Assembly: GCA_003550325.1 (NCBI GenBank)
Contig: QKWP01000222.1
Location: forward strand, 361,957-425,956
Length of the DNA stretch: 64,000 nt
Source: Gigaspora rosea
Taxonomy: Eukaryota; Glomeromycota; Glomeromycetes; Diversisporales; Gigasporaceae
Reading direction: 5' to 3'
The position numbers were made by a program, and so were the translations under genes. Below are positions 11,173 to 22,911 of this stretch, piece by piece (the first letter of the stretch is position 1; each line of letters begins with the position of its first letter). The notes below the pieces were generated by a model, which made no database searches, had not been told where the DNA came from, and saw only the letters and a list, made by a program, of their open reading frames with translations.

Positions 11173-12610
11173 TAATTTTTCTTAGTTTATTTATTTAATG
11201 AATTTTTTAAAAAACAAAAAAAATATACATACGTTCAGTAGTGAATTGCAAATTTTCAGAATCAAGTGTCTCTATTAATTCAGCGTTATATATACCTAAA
11301 ATACAGTAATACTATTATTATTTACTATAACTTTTATTAACAAAAAAATACAAAAAAATTTTTTATACAATATTTAATATAAATTTATTCTTACATCCTC
11401 GCATTATTGCTTTTGCTTTTTCAGAAAATTCAGCGGGAACCGAAAATACCAATAGAACATTCCTAAAAAAATCTACACCTGGCCATCGTTTATCTATGGT
11501 ATCTTTCACTACCTAAACACAAAGATATGTTTTTACAAATTAGATTTTTTTTTAAATTATGTATAATACAAGAAGTCTTAACAATTTCTTTCAATTTTTA
11601 AGGTCAATGTAATGAGACAAAATTTTGTTTTTTTGCTCATTATAAAATTATCGGTAGAAATACGGTAATTTAAAAAATTGAAATAATTGTTAAGATGTTC
11701 TATACCATAGCATTGAAACATGTAGATATAATGAGAAAGATATATACTATGCCTTCATTTAAAAAATGGTAAAGATTTATTAGAAAACATTTTCAAAAAA
11801 TATTTTTTTTTTAAATCTCGTTTGATAACAATTTTTTGGGGTGCTTTATTTTTTTATTGTTAGGTCTAATAATTAGGGTACATCGGTATGTGGATTTTTT
11901 TTTTTTTTTTTCAAATCGAGATCCGCGTCAGCATCAGCCGCGACAATAATTATTAAAAGTGATTTATACCTAATTCCCTGAGGTAATCGGTTATAGCTCG
12001 TTTATAATTCATATTTTTAGGTAATAATGGTTTTTTATCATCCGAAATATCACCCAAGTATAATTTAAATAATTCAACATGTATCGATTTATCAGAATTT
12101 TGAGGACGTCTTTTACGTGGTTTTTCAGCCAAGGCTACAAAAATTTATTAAAAATTTTTAACAAATTATATATATATATATTAACTAACTACCAGAATTC
12201 ATCAATAAGGTAGAGAAGTTATTAAAAATTCTAAAATCTCACCTGAAAGACCCCATGCTTTGACTTCACTTAATTCATTATTATATAATAATGCTGTGTT
12301 GGTTTTGTATTGACCCACATGGTCTGGCCAAATGTTATTGGTTGTTATTTCAGAATTCACTCTGTTAGCATAGGCAAAACCCTATTTGAAAATATTAAGA
12401 AATGAATAAATGATTAAAAAAAAAAAAAGATGAGTAAGTTTAGATTTATAAGAACGAAAAAAAATATCTTACTGAAAATGTGGTTCCAAAATCTAAATGA
12501 AAAAAACAGTTCGTTTAATGTTAAAACTAGTTCAAATATGTAAGTAAAAGATAAATACGATCAGTATATTTACCTATTCCAACAACAATTCGGATATCTC
12601 TAAAAGACAT
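9892..12610 (-). CDS. HSP70-12-like ATPase (actin-fold HSP70 family), 8 recognisable exons
   Basis: Exons on the minus strand: 12574-12610, 12473-12492, 12243-12381, 11970-12134, 11395-11512, 11233-11295, 10301-11125, 9892-10196, all GT-AG; about 557 aa. Start ATG 12610-12608 gives MSFRDIRIVVGI joined to DFGTTFSGFAYA, the phosphate-1 motif. SVPAEFSEKAKAIM is in exon 5, DCGGGTVDLTT (phosphate-2) in exon 7, and IYLVGGFSES (adenosine motif) later in exon 7. The product is the divergent HSPA12A/B-like branch, whose ATPase fold is kept but whose substrate is unknown; the branch is greatly expanded in Rhizophagus. Exon 4 ends with one spare base while exon 5 reads in phase 0, so a microexon of 3n+2 nt in the long intron (11513-11969), a frameshift or an assembly error must be invoked. 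Confidence 0.9.
11576..11695. mobile_element. Small foldback element in an intron of the HSP70-like gene
   Basis: Inverted ends TCTTAACAATTTCTTTCAAT and TTGAAATAATTGTTAAGA bound a 120-bp hairpin inside intron 4. This intron is about 457 bp, far longer than its neighbours (63-140 bp). A poly-T run (11897-11911) next to a GTCGCGGCTGATGCT phrase shared with 51445-51465 suggests further inserted material. No target duplication was seen. Confidence 0.55.
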
Positions 12611-13365
12611 GTTGATATCAGTAAAAAAAAAAGAGCGTACGTATTGAGTTATATATTTACAGATTAAATTATTAATTTTAACGCTAATAAAAAAATGCAT
12701 AACAATCATTTATATATATAGTTTCGGACATATTTGCTTATAACTCCGGCTACGGTCACGTCACTCAGATTGTTAAACTGCAAATAGTCAAATGCCATTG
12801 TGATACTTTGATCAGAGTTCAATATACTGTAAGTTTAACATGTATGTACTGTACAGTACGTACGGTATATATGTACTGAATTTTTTGAGTGCACCAAACC
12901 TGAAATAAATAGTTATGTTAATAAAAAATTTTATTGTTTCTTGATATTTTTTAGTGGTTCATGTACTAAATTACGTGTAATAGTTACATATTTCTAGAAA
13001 ACTCAACTTGAAAAGACCAATGCAGTCGTACGATTTCATTCTGTACGCACATATGTACTTACTGTGGATAAGCATTGCAGAATATTGCATGAATACATTG
13101 TTGTTTATAAAATTTCTATATTTGATATCGGATTTTTTTATTTTTTTTTTGGCATGTATTTTTGAGCTGCGAATAAGATAGCTCAGAATCTAATTAAATA
13201 AAATATTAGGTAGAATACTGATACGTATCACTGCGTGATCATTTATATAAAAATGTTCTTTCTGTTTGATGATAATTTATTAACAGAGAAAGTTTAATAA
13301 AAATTATTAACAATTGGCATGAAAGTTAGTAGTGTGGTACTTTACGTAGTATGATGTTTTGAATT
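12611..13365. other. Upstream flank of the HSP70-like gene
   Basis: Presumed promoter side of the minus-strand gene; no heat-shock element array is evident. A palindromic GTACTGTACAGTACGTAC cluster lies at 12845-12865. The rest is AT-rich without coding signal. Confidence 0.35.
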
Positions 13366-14478
13366 AAGGATTGGACTGTATCCGGGTTACCCGGGTTACC
13401 CGTGGGTAGGCCGTAAAAGATTCCATTACCCGGGTAAAAACGGGTAACCAATCAAATATAAATAAATTTTATATACCAGAACAATAATAAACGATACTAG
13501 AAATATTTAATTATCAATAAAATTTCCGAAATGATAAAATAATTTTGTTCTTAGGTAATAGAATTTTTTGTCATAGAGCATATGTTCTATATCTATTTAA
13601 TTTGCATTTATTTTTGCTACAGTTGAATTTGACCAATAATGTGATTGTTAAAATAAATCCAGATCATTTTAACAATTAGAATTTAAATCCGCACTAGCTT
13701 GAATTCGCTTTACTTTCTAAAAACTTGCAATGCAATACGTAGTCATGCTTGCATAACGGAGTGTATGGTTAACCGCCATCTAGAATGGTGTCAGCAAAAT
13801 CTTGCGCATTTGATGGTTTCACATGTTAATGGTCGTGTTAAGATAGCACGTACGTATGTACGTAATATTAAATGATGAAACGAAATTAGGTGAGAATGTT
13901 TCGCACCATTTCTGAATTTACGTCGATTTTCGATCGTGAAATGACCCAGGTCAATTAGTGATGCAGACATGAGCAATGTAATAAACTACCGATAATAATT
14001 ACATATTATATAATTTATTAATAATTAATAAATTGCGCATATTATCAATGACGATAATAATCATTATTAATAATTACATTGATACTTCAATTGATCTTTT
14101 TCATTGATATTTATAATGATAAAACTTTATTGTTACATGCTTCATTTTTTTATTTTTTTTTTTTTATTCATTATATTTGAATCAATCTTTATCACCTTGT
14201 AATACATATTTTTTTCTTCAATACTTATTGATTCACAAGGGTATGATTTCGTGACTCATGAAAATTCATTATAAAATATACTAAAAAAATTCCGATCTTC
14301 AGTGTAATTCGAAATTCAAGTTAATTCCTTTAAGGTTCTTTGTATTGGCGTCTAAACAAGATAGGAATAACTTGGGGATGCAAGTTTGTTATGTCGAAAA
14401 TTTTACGAAATAATCAATAACGGTTTTATTTGGCAGGCGAAAGATCCGAAGGATTTTTTTACATGACAATTAAAAAAG

Positions 14479-14558
14479 CATCTGGCTTTGAATTTAATGT
14501 GCTAAACTGGACCACGAAAGGGCTCAGGTTGCGAGCGCATTAAATTCAAAGTCAGATG
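14479..14558. repeat. Hairpin with 21-bp stem
   Basis: CATCTGGCTTTGAATTTAAT (14479-14498) pairs with its complement at 14539-14558 with one mismatch, across a ~38-nt loop. It may be a small MITE core or a transcript hairpin. No flanking duplication recognised. Confidence 0.6.
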
Positions 14559-14652
14559 TGATGCGAAACATCCCATTGACGGATTTATTTTTCTTTTCTT
14601 TATAACAAATAAATCACTTAAGCTTAATCGAATCTATTTGGCGTATAAATAG

Positions 14653-14948
14653 TACCGTAAACGACCATATAAAAGACCCCCATGATAGTAGACCCACCAT
14701 GTATCATCCCCGGGTCTACTATATAGGTTGAGATTTTTTGTAAAGATAAAAGACCCGGGTATACTATAGGATAAACATTCGAATAGTTTGAAAATAAAAT
14801 ATAATTCATACTACTTGAACCAATATGCTATATTTATTTTGCCCGGTACTGGACCCCCTATCCGTACAATAGACCACCGGGTCTACTATCGGGTTTAAAA
14901 TTGAGAAAATGTAACAGACCCGGATCTTTTATATGGCCGTTTACGGTA
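14653..14948. mobile_element. TA-flanked MITE with CCGTAAACG ends and GGGTCTACTAT words
   Basis: Inverted ends CCGTAAACG(A/G)CCATATAA (from 14655, ending 14946) lie between TA dinucleotides (14653-14654, 14947-14948). The interior repeats AGACCCGGGTCTACTATA-like words in both orientations. About 290 bp, no coding. Similar ACCTGGGTCTTTTG words occur at 55225-55280. Confidence 0.8.
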
Positions 14949-15485
14949 CTTTACGACCTACATTTATCATTAAATATCATTAAATAAAATAATATATTCG
15001 ATTTCAGAAAATTTTAATTTTAAGATGTACTTATATAACGTTCCTGGTTTTAGCGCGACTGCGTCGTGCAGCTACCCTAATTAATAAAATAATAGACCTT
15101 ATTAATCGTGTGCTTAGCTCGTTTTATTTATATATGATAAAATAAGCAAATTATACGTATACATTGTATCGTCTTAGCCAATCAAATAGTATAATTTACT
15201 AATTATACTCTACCCCCATATGGGCGGATTTATTTCCGATCGACAAAAAATGTGATTATTGTAAAATTAACGTTGATTGGTTGATTTATTAAATACAATA
15301 GTAAATATTTAGGACTTTGTAAAACTAGAGCTAAAACTTTTTTTCTAAAAACATGACAGTTGGAAATTTCTCATTATATTCGCCAAGACCTTAGTTTCAG
15401 GGATCCCGCAACGGTTTTTTAGGATCCCGCAAGAACAAAAACTTATTAGTGACGATGTCAAAGGAATCACAAAGAACCACTAACG

Positions 15486-15730
15486 GTACCCTGTGCAGTA
15501 TGTGGCAGAGAAAAGTTTCGTAAACTAATACCAAAACTCTCACTTAATGCTATGCAAAACCCTGCTGCTCAGAATTTAAACGCTGAACTTGGGTTGTACT
15601 ATCAACTTTGTTATAAACATTATACTGAGTTGGTTTTATTTGATAGAAATTTAAGCACGAATAAAAAAAGAATATAGACAACGTAAAAACACGGGGCCAT
15701 GTGCAGTATGTGGCAAAGATCTTTAAACAA
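15486..15730 (+). pseudogene. Relic with repeated CAVCG (CxxC) motif
   Basis: From 15486 a 64-codon stretch begins VPCAVCGREKFRKLIPKLS and carries two further Cys/His residues (QLCYKHY) before a stop. A second start of the same module, GPCAVCGKDL, follows at about 15690. The spaced cysteines suggest a zinc-binding N-terminus, perhaps of a transposon protein, present as two damaged tandem pieces. No family can be named. Confidence 0.4.
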
Positions 15731-16829
15731 ACAAGAATAGTTATTTCAGAATACAAGAATACTTTCGGTATTGTGGTATGAATTTCCGTGTTTGTATTCA
15801 TTCAGTAAGACCTTACAAAATTGATAATTTTTTTTACTTCGTATTAACATTCACTAATCTCAAACTAAAACATTAGTTTACTAGATATAGTCAACAAAAA
15901 AATACTAGACGTTTTAGATAATCTTCAATTATTTTAATTAACAGTATTTTATATCTTGTGTGTTATAATTTTATAGTAGTTGTGTAGATGTGATTTAGAT
16001 CAAATACGTATGAGCGATATTGTTTAATTTAATATAAGCTAAAAGTTGAAATGCGTCTCTAGTAGATGGTGATGACAGAAATATAGAGTCGAATTACTAT
16101 TAAAATATATATAATTAAATAAAGCTTCGCTGATAATAAATAATTTGATAACTGATAATAAATCGTTTGAAATTGCTATTATATTTTTTGATTAACAAAT
16201 TTCACGTTATTAATTTGATTGGTTAATGGTCATGTTTTGATCATCATATGTGATAAATCCGAATTTGTGACCATTACCTGGCAAGTAACCCGGGTCGAGT
16301 TTTTTTAAGCCGGTCCAATCCTTTTTTTCTCCTTTTAAGTAAATATTATATTATCAACAGCTTACGTAATCACGACCAGTCATTTAACGAGTACAACCGT
16401 CAAAATCATCGCATAACACCGTTATTGTATGTTACGTAGCCAAAAACTATACAGTATATTATTTATTTTTATTAGTATCGGATATACCGGTATACTTTTT
16501 TTTTCATATTAGGTCATCAAAATTTTCAAAGTGTAATTTAATTAAAGGTCAAACCTATTTGTTGAGACAAGTTTCACTTGTACGATCATGATACAAATTT
16601 CATTGAATTAATAACTAATAACTTTACACCGGAGTATTTCTATAAAAGAAAATCTAACCGATGAAATTTACACAAATTTCAATTTTCTTCGGAACACTGA
16701 TTAAAAAGGTTGGCCTTTGGTCACTAAAATTGGCTACGCGACATTATGCACGACATGAAGATATAATAAATTATTTTGGTCAAATAGGCAGAATTCAATT
16801 TGTAACTACGTGTTGATACTCGAATTCTT

Positions 16830-16860
<31 letters not shown>

Positions 16861-17391
16861 GTTTAACTTTGTTATCGTTTGAAAAAAGAATGTATGTATA
16901 AGTCATGTGCTATTGATAAGTTGAAACCAATCACTTTGCGAGTTTATACTGAGAAAAAGGACAACCTTTTTTGGTTTGACTATATTTTTATATAAACTCT
17001 CAAAGATAATTATAATACTGTTACTTTTTAGATTCGTTGCTCAGAATTAAGTCCATTCAACCCTTACTACCTATATGTTATTGAGAATTACAAATTTAAT
17101 AATAATCCTATACTTGGCTTATTAAAAACGAGAAGATTCATTCTTATACACTTGCTCTTCTTATAGTACACGTTTCGTTTCACAATTGGTGATCGTCACA
17201 GATTATATAACGTAGCTGAAGAATTCAGTAGCTACAAACCTAAACCTAAAATTATAGTTAAAAGGACATAAAAATTTAGTCAAGTTCTCATAATTCCAGA
17301 TTCATTGTAGAAATCCGAGAAGCATAATCTTTTAATTCATGACATCTTAATTTAAAACTTCTCGATTTACGTAATTTATATCATCGACTAT
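15731..17391. other. AT-rich intergenic sequence
   Basis: No gene or clear element apart from the right end of the 13366 element at 16323 and an interrupted poly-T/poly-C-T tract at 16829-16860. Confidence 0.35.
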
Positions 17392-17494
17392 CATATGGGC
17401 GGATTTGATTCATATGATGATGGGTTGTTATATTGTACATTACTAATGTACAATATAACAACCCATCATCATATGAATCAAATCCGCCCATATG
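17392..17494. repeat. Perfect palindrome, 51-bp arms, 1-nt loop
   Basis: Bases 17392-17442 are the exact reverse complement of 17444-17494, with a single C at the centre. The outer end is CATATGGGCGGATTTGATTC. The arm's outer 17 bases recur alone at 15219-15235. It could be a minimal MITE, or it could extrude as a cruciform. No gene overlaps it. Confidence 0.95.
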
Positions 17495-18353
17495 TATTTA
17501 CAACCGCTTCTTTTCCTCTATGTTGTATATAATGTCACGTTTGTTCACTACAACTTACATTAGCTTAATGAGACATAAGAAATTAGGCCAGGGAAATCCA
17601 ATACCTCTCTTATGACATACAGACAAATACTCCTTATTTTGTAAATGTAATTTTTAACTGTTATGAATTTTTTTTTATCCTTATTTTAACACTAAATTAG
17701 TCTATTAGACATGAATTTAGGGGTCGTATTAAAAAAAAAAAATTTTTCTGAGTGCACTACTATCGCGTTACAAACAGTGACTAACTTAACTAAAATGGTT
17801 ATGTAAAGTAAATATTATAGGTCATAAGATCATAACATATATTTAGCCAATAGATCATAATAGGTCATAGGTCAACGCTGAAGCTTATTATTTTGTCCGA
17901 TTAAAATAACAATTCTCGTTAAATTAAATGAACTATTTAATTAGGAAAACGAGATAATGATAAAAAAAAAAAAATTATATTTGTTACACATTGCCTTCAT
18001 GTCATAATCACGAGTTTTGAATTTGAAATTGCCCGAAAGCTATTTCTCTGACAGGACACTTAGCCGACATCACATAGGGTTAGGGTTAGCATTTGAGTAG
18101 TGCAGACATTTCTCAAGGCAGTAACTACTTACGGCATTACAGAGGTAGTACTACCCCGTGGCTATATTGCCGTGAGGTAATTGCCCGTAAGTGAGGTAGT
18201 GTGCCATAAGTGATGTATACCTCTGACCAATCAACTTCTGAACTTTTAATAACTTGGATGTTATAGGACGACTTTCTTCTGATTGGCTGATGCAAATCAA
18301 TTGGCAGGAACTTATTTTATACACTTTAAGCAATACCAAAAAAATCTCCAGAT
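17495..18353. other. AT-rich stretch with a half-MITE
   Basis: Contains at 18051-18105 a piece (ACAGGACACTTAGCCGACAT ... ACATAGGGTTAGGGTTAGC) homologous to one end of the MITE at 48475-48586, and GAGGTAGT-type words at 18140-18215. No gene seen. Confidence 0.4.
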
Positions 18354-19920
18354 ATTCACTGTAAAATTAATCCAAAATAATCCACATCTCCAAGAACTTC
18401 ACTTAGGAGTGAATACTATATACTGCTAATACTATTTGTATTAACTATATGTAAGTTTTAAAAGCCAAAAACGATCAACAAAAAAAAAGATTAAGACGTT
18501 ACATATAAGTTTTAAACTTAAAGAACTTTGTCATTTCAGTTGACAAGGAGGTAGTTAATTTAATGGCTCTTTTACTTCTGCCTGAATTAGGTGATCTGCA
18601 AGTTTCAGCATAATTTAGCTTACTATTTCTTTTACCTCCTGATCAATATTCATTTTTGTCTTTCATCGGGTAATCGGTCAGTGTTGCCATGAATGAGTAG
18701 TAAATCCTTGGTGGCTAGATGCTTTTTTACATTCTTTAAATATTTTTTACTTATCCCCAACATTTTCAAGTAAGTTTCTTTGCAAATAGTGAGTATACTA
18801 TTTAATATTATAATAACAATAAGCTCGTACTTATTCTAAATATTATAGAGTTATGCTACTAGAGAGTAAATGAAATCTCAGGTAAAGATAATATATGTAT
18901 AAGTAAGTGTTATTATTTCATTATTTACGTGGGATAAGGGTCATGTTGCATCTTTAATAAAGGCACTATAACTAAAAATAAAATAGAATTATTTTAATTA
19001 CTTTCAAAATATATACAGTACCAAACAGTAAAACACATCCAATATTTATTAATAAAACTTTAAAGTGTTATAACTTTTTTAAAACAAGTTAAATCAAAAA
19101 CTTTTTGACAAATTGATAGATTTTTAGATAAACTACATTTCTGTTAGAGGATTTTTTTTTATTATTTGGTTTGAAAAAATTATAAGAGATTAAAGTTTAT
19201 ATGAGTTCAAAAAATTAGCATTTAATATAAACAAACAAATGGGGCCGTTGCAGTAGAAAGGGCCCAAACTCCCCTAACAATCAAATTTGAGTTCTTTCAA
19301 GATTCGAATTAATCTTGAGGTGGGCTATACTTTTCAATTACAAATGGAAATTGGTTTGCATAATAAAAAATCAAGATATTTTAAAAAAGTTTTTAGAAGA
19401 CTTGTATGTCACGAGATTACCCAATATGATCAACCAATCAAATCGCATAATTTTTGATTAACCAGGATCAGTCCGAAAAAATAAACATGATTTTCTCAAA
19501 ATTATATATTTCCGAGTTTCGGCCCTTTCTACTGTAATGGCCCCATATATGGATTTAACCAATCAAAATCAATTACACAAAATTGCCAATTAGCATTGAT
19601 TATATAAGCACAAAAAATTGCTACTTATATGTATAGATTGGATGTCTTTTACTGTCCCATACTGTATAATAAATAAAAATAAAAATAGACAGCTTCATTA
19701 ATAATTTCAAATTTTTGATTTATTTAAACTTGGGTTTATTAACAATTTACATGTTGTTTATCTGTTTCTAAAATGTGACAAATCCTTTTTGCATACATTT
19801 ATCAATATTAGTTTATAAGCTTTTTTAGATGAAGTTCTTTTTGATTTCTAGTAGTACATTAGTATATTAAAATAATAAATTTTTTTAAAAATTATGCACT
19901 TTAATTGGCTAATTATCATG
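18354..19920. repeat. Dispersed repeat family X, long copy
   Basis: Shares blocks in the same order with 36589-36960: CCAAGAACTTCACTTA, ATAATAACAATAAGCT, TATTCTAAATATTA, and a right block with TGACAA..CTTTTTTGC...GTTTATAAGCTTTTTTA. The long copy has extra AT-rich material between blocks. No TIR, LTR or coding region was recognised. A passage at 19230-19560 repeats GGGGCC(G/A)TTGCAGTAGAAAGG in inverted form, suggesting a nested insertion. Confidence 0.5.
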
Positions 19921-20054
19921 TAGATGCAAGAGCTTCACATTATCTTCACATACATGTTGTCAAAAACTATTATGACTAGAGCTTTGAACTAGGTCAAAGC
20001 TTATATTATTTATATGGTATATAGTATTTATAAATCATACATAATTATATAGTA

Positions 20055-22911
20055 TGTGGCACTAGGGTTCCAAGCTCTGACCTGGATAACTGTGAAACTG
20101 ATAACCCGACCCAAAAAATTACTATCCAGATCATATTTTTGACAAACTAGTTTAAATATACAAACGGGTCATCCATCAATAAACGGGTTGCCTGTCAATA
20201 AGTTATAGGAGGACATGTTTCTTTATACGAAATTTCTTTAAAATTATGTATTTAGTTGTATTGTTGACTTGATTTCGCTAATCAGTTATCTGGTGGCCCA
20301 TTTTATTCAGATAGCTGGATCACCCGATTACAACTAGGTGCCCATTTTAATTGGGTAACCAGGTTTAGTTTTGGGTACTCGGTTGGAAAAAATAATTGAC
20401 CCAATGGGATAGGAATTTTCAAACTGGTTTGGAACCCTATTTCCAACATAAAAGTCTTGAAAATCAAAAAAGCAAGATATCGATGGAGAAATCAACAAGG
20501 TCAATTCCTTATCAAACAAATTAATTCTTAAAGGATTTAGATGCTAATCAAGCTTCAATTAATAAATAATTTGTTCAACTATAGTAAGTATATAATAATA
20601 ATAAAAAATAAGTTAGATTATGAATTTATAATAACTTACTAGAATATTTAGATGCAAATTAGATAAATTCCTTTATCTCTGTAATTTTTTTCCAATTCGT
20701 TAATATGATCTTTAATGGTATTAATTTCGTTACTTGATCATGACCTTGAATTATTACTTTAAACGATTCTAACATTTCCAAAAATGAAACTTTAACAGGT
20801 TTTCTTGAATGTTCTTCTTGTGTATTGTTGGCAGTACATGAATGTTCTTCTTGAGTGTTGTTGGCAGTACATGTTCTTCTTGAGAGTTGGGTCATCAACC
20901 ATACATTTGTCATATTCTTGACGTACAACAGAATCGAACCAATTATAATTATCTATTAAAACTACTAAAATTTATAAAGCTCAAACATATTAATCATTAA
21001 AATTATTATTGTAAATACACATGGTCTTTAATGGTATTAATTTTGTTACTTGACCTTGACCTTGAATCATTACTTTAAACAATTCTAACATTTCTGAAAA
21101 TAAAAGTTTAATAGGTTTTCTTGAATGTTCTTCTTGTGTGTTGTTGGCAGTATATGAATGTTCTTCTTGAGTGTTGTTGGTAGTACAGTATGTGATTGTT
21201 TTTCTTAAGGATCAGGTTATCAACCATACGTTTGTCATATTCTTGACATACAACAGAATTGAACCAATTATAATCATCTGTTAAAACTACTAAAATTTAT
21301 AAAGCTCAAACATATTAATCATTAAAATTATTATTGTAAATACACATGATCTTTAATGATATTAATTTCGTTACTTGATCATAACCTTGAATCATTACTT
21401 TAAGCAATTCTAACATTTCTGAAAATAAAACTTTAACAGGTTTTCTTGAATGTTCTTGTGTGTTGTTGGCAGTACGTGAATGTTCTTCTTGAGTGTTGTT
21501 AGCAGTACAGTACATGAATGTTCTTCTTGAAGGTCGGGTCATCAACTATACGTTTGTCATATTCTGACGTACAACAGAATTGAACCAATTATAATCATTT
21601 GTTAAAACTACTAAAATTTATAAAGCTCAAACATGTTAATCATTAAAATTATTATTGTAAATACACATGATCTTTAATGGTATTAATTTCGTTACTTGAT
21701 CATGACCTTGAATCATTACTTTAAATGATTCTAACATTTCTAAAAATGAAACTTTAACAGGATTTCTTGAATGTTCTTCTTGCGTATTGTTGGCAGTACG
21801 TGAATGTTCTTCTTGAGTATTGTTGGCAGTACAGTATGTAAATGTTCTTCTTAAGGGTCGGGTCATCAACCATACGTTTGTCATATTCTTGACGTACAAC
21901 AGAATTGAACCAATTATAATTATCCGTTAAAACTACTAAAATTTATAAAGCTCAAATATCTTAATCATTAAAATTATTATTGTGAATAGGGTTCCAACAT
22001 CAAATCCAGTTACCCGTTCAACCGATCAACCAAACCGAAAAAAGTCAACCGGATTGCAATTTTGACAAACCAGTTTAAATATGCCAACTGATTTAATATA
22101 TTATAAAATGGGTCATCTGATTCCTTTTATTGCAACAACAGAGGGATTGATGTTATACGAGAATTTATACAGCATAGCCCGTAAAACCAGAAATTTTTTG
22201 GTTCTAAGCTAACTTAAAAAAAATAACAATTGATGCAACACTTTATTAACAAAAGAACTTCTAGCAAGCGTCTTTTTGTTGAATCACAGTAAATCATGCC
22301 AAATCACACAACAAAAGGTAGATATATTAAGAGTTGAAGTATTGTCTACCGTATAGCAGAAGATAATAAATATTGCTTAATCTATAAACTTTTAATGTCG
22401 TTTTTTTTGTTTTTTTTTGTCTTTTTCTTTTGTTATCCAAATAATTAACTTGTTTATTTTATTTATAAATTTATGTAGACTGTTTTCGAAAGTTATATAT
22501 ATTCTCTATTAAAATATTTGATTCATTTTATATATGTGATAGTATAGTTTTGTTAATTATAGATGGAGTATAAAAAATGTGAATAAAGGGCGTGTAACTT
22601 GTTATAAGAAACTTTTTTAATAAAATTCTTGTGCTTATAAGCTATATTTTAACCTGGATGAATAGTTTTATTCATTTACAATGTGAGTTAGTTTACTTTC
22701 GATGTTACGAAAGAAATTGTAATATGTTTAATAATTACTAAATCGTATAATCGAATGACAGATCACCAAATTGGCATTACCCAATTACAATTAGGTGACT
22801 CAGTTTTAATTGGATAGTCAGTTTAGTTTCGGATAACCAGTTACCAACCGGTTTTCCCCTGACGGGTCACAGTTGGAGATTTTTAATCCGGTTTGGAACC
22901 CTATATGGCAC
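20055..22911. mobile_element. hAT-type composite, TAGGGTTCCAA ends
   Basis: Outer ends TAGGGTTCCAA (20063) and TTGGAACCCTA (ending 22903) are flanked by TGTGGCAC / TATGGCAC (20055-20062, 22904-22911; 7 of 8 match). Two more ends of the same type lie inside: TTGGAACCCTA ending 20439 and TAGGGTTCCAA starting 21987. Their own flanks do not match. Thus either one ~2.8-kb element or a nested pair surrounds the tandem array at 20640-21985. End-proximal words are GGGTTNCC and ACCCGTT types. Confidence 0.6.
20640..21985 (-). repeat. Tandem array, ~320-327-bp coding-like unit, 4 copies
   Basis: Landmark CTACTAAAATTTATAAAGCT recurs near 20963, 21289, 21609 and 21936. Each unit on the minus strand holds a partial reading frame with NYNWFDSVVRQEYDKCMVDD, then a 33-36-bp sub-repeat (CTGCCAACAACAC type, 2 copies per unit). 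Copies differ by substitutions, indels and stops, and intron-like GTAAATACAC follows the frame. It looks like an exon fragment amplified in tandem. No protein family recognised. Confidence 0.7.

Larger units (their letters stand above)
13366..16323. mobile_element. Possible 2.96-kb element with AAGGATTGGAC ends and CCGGGTAACC words
   Basis: Left end AAGGATTGGAC (13366) pairs with GTCCAATCCTT (ending 16323). Next to each end are reiterated GGGTTACCCGGG / CCCGGGT words (13378-13450; 16275-16300). No matching 8-bp flanks were found, so the pairing of the ends is tentative. It encloses a TA-flanked MITE (14653-14948) and a cysteine-motif relic (15486-15730). The rest is AT-rich. Confidence 0.4.
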
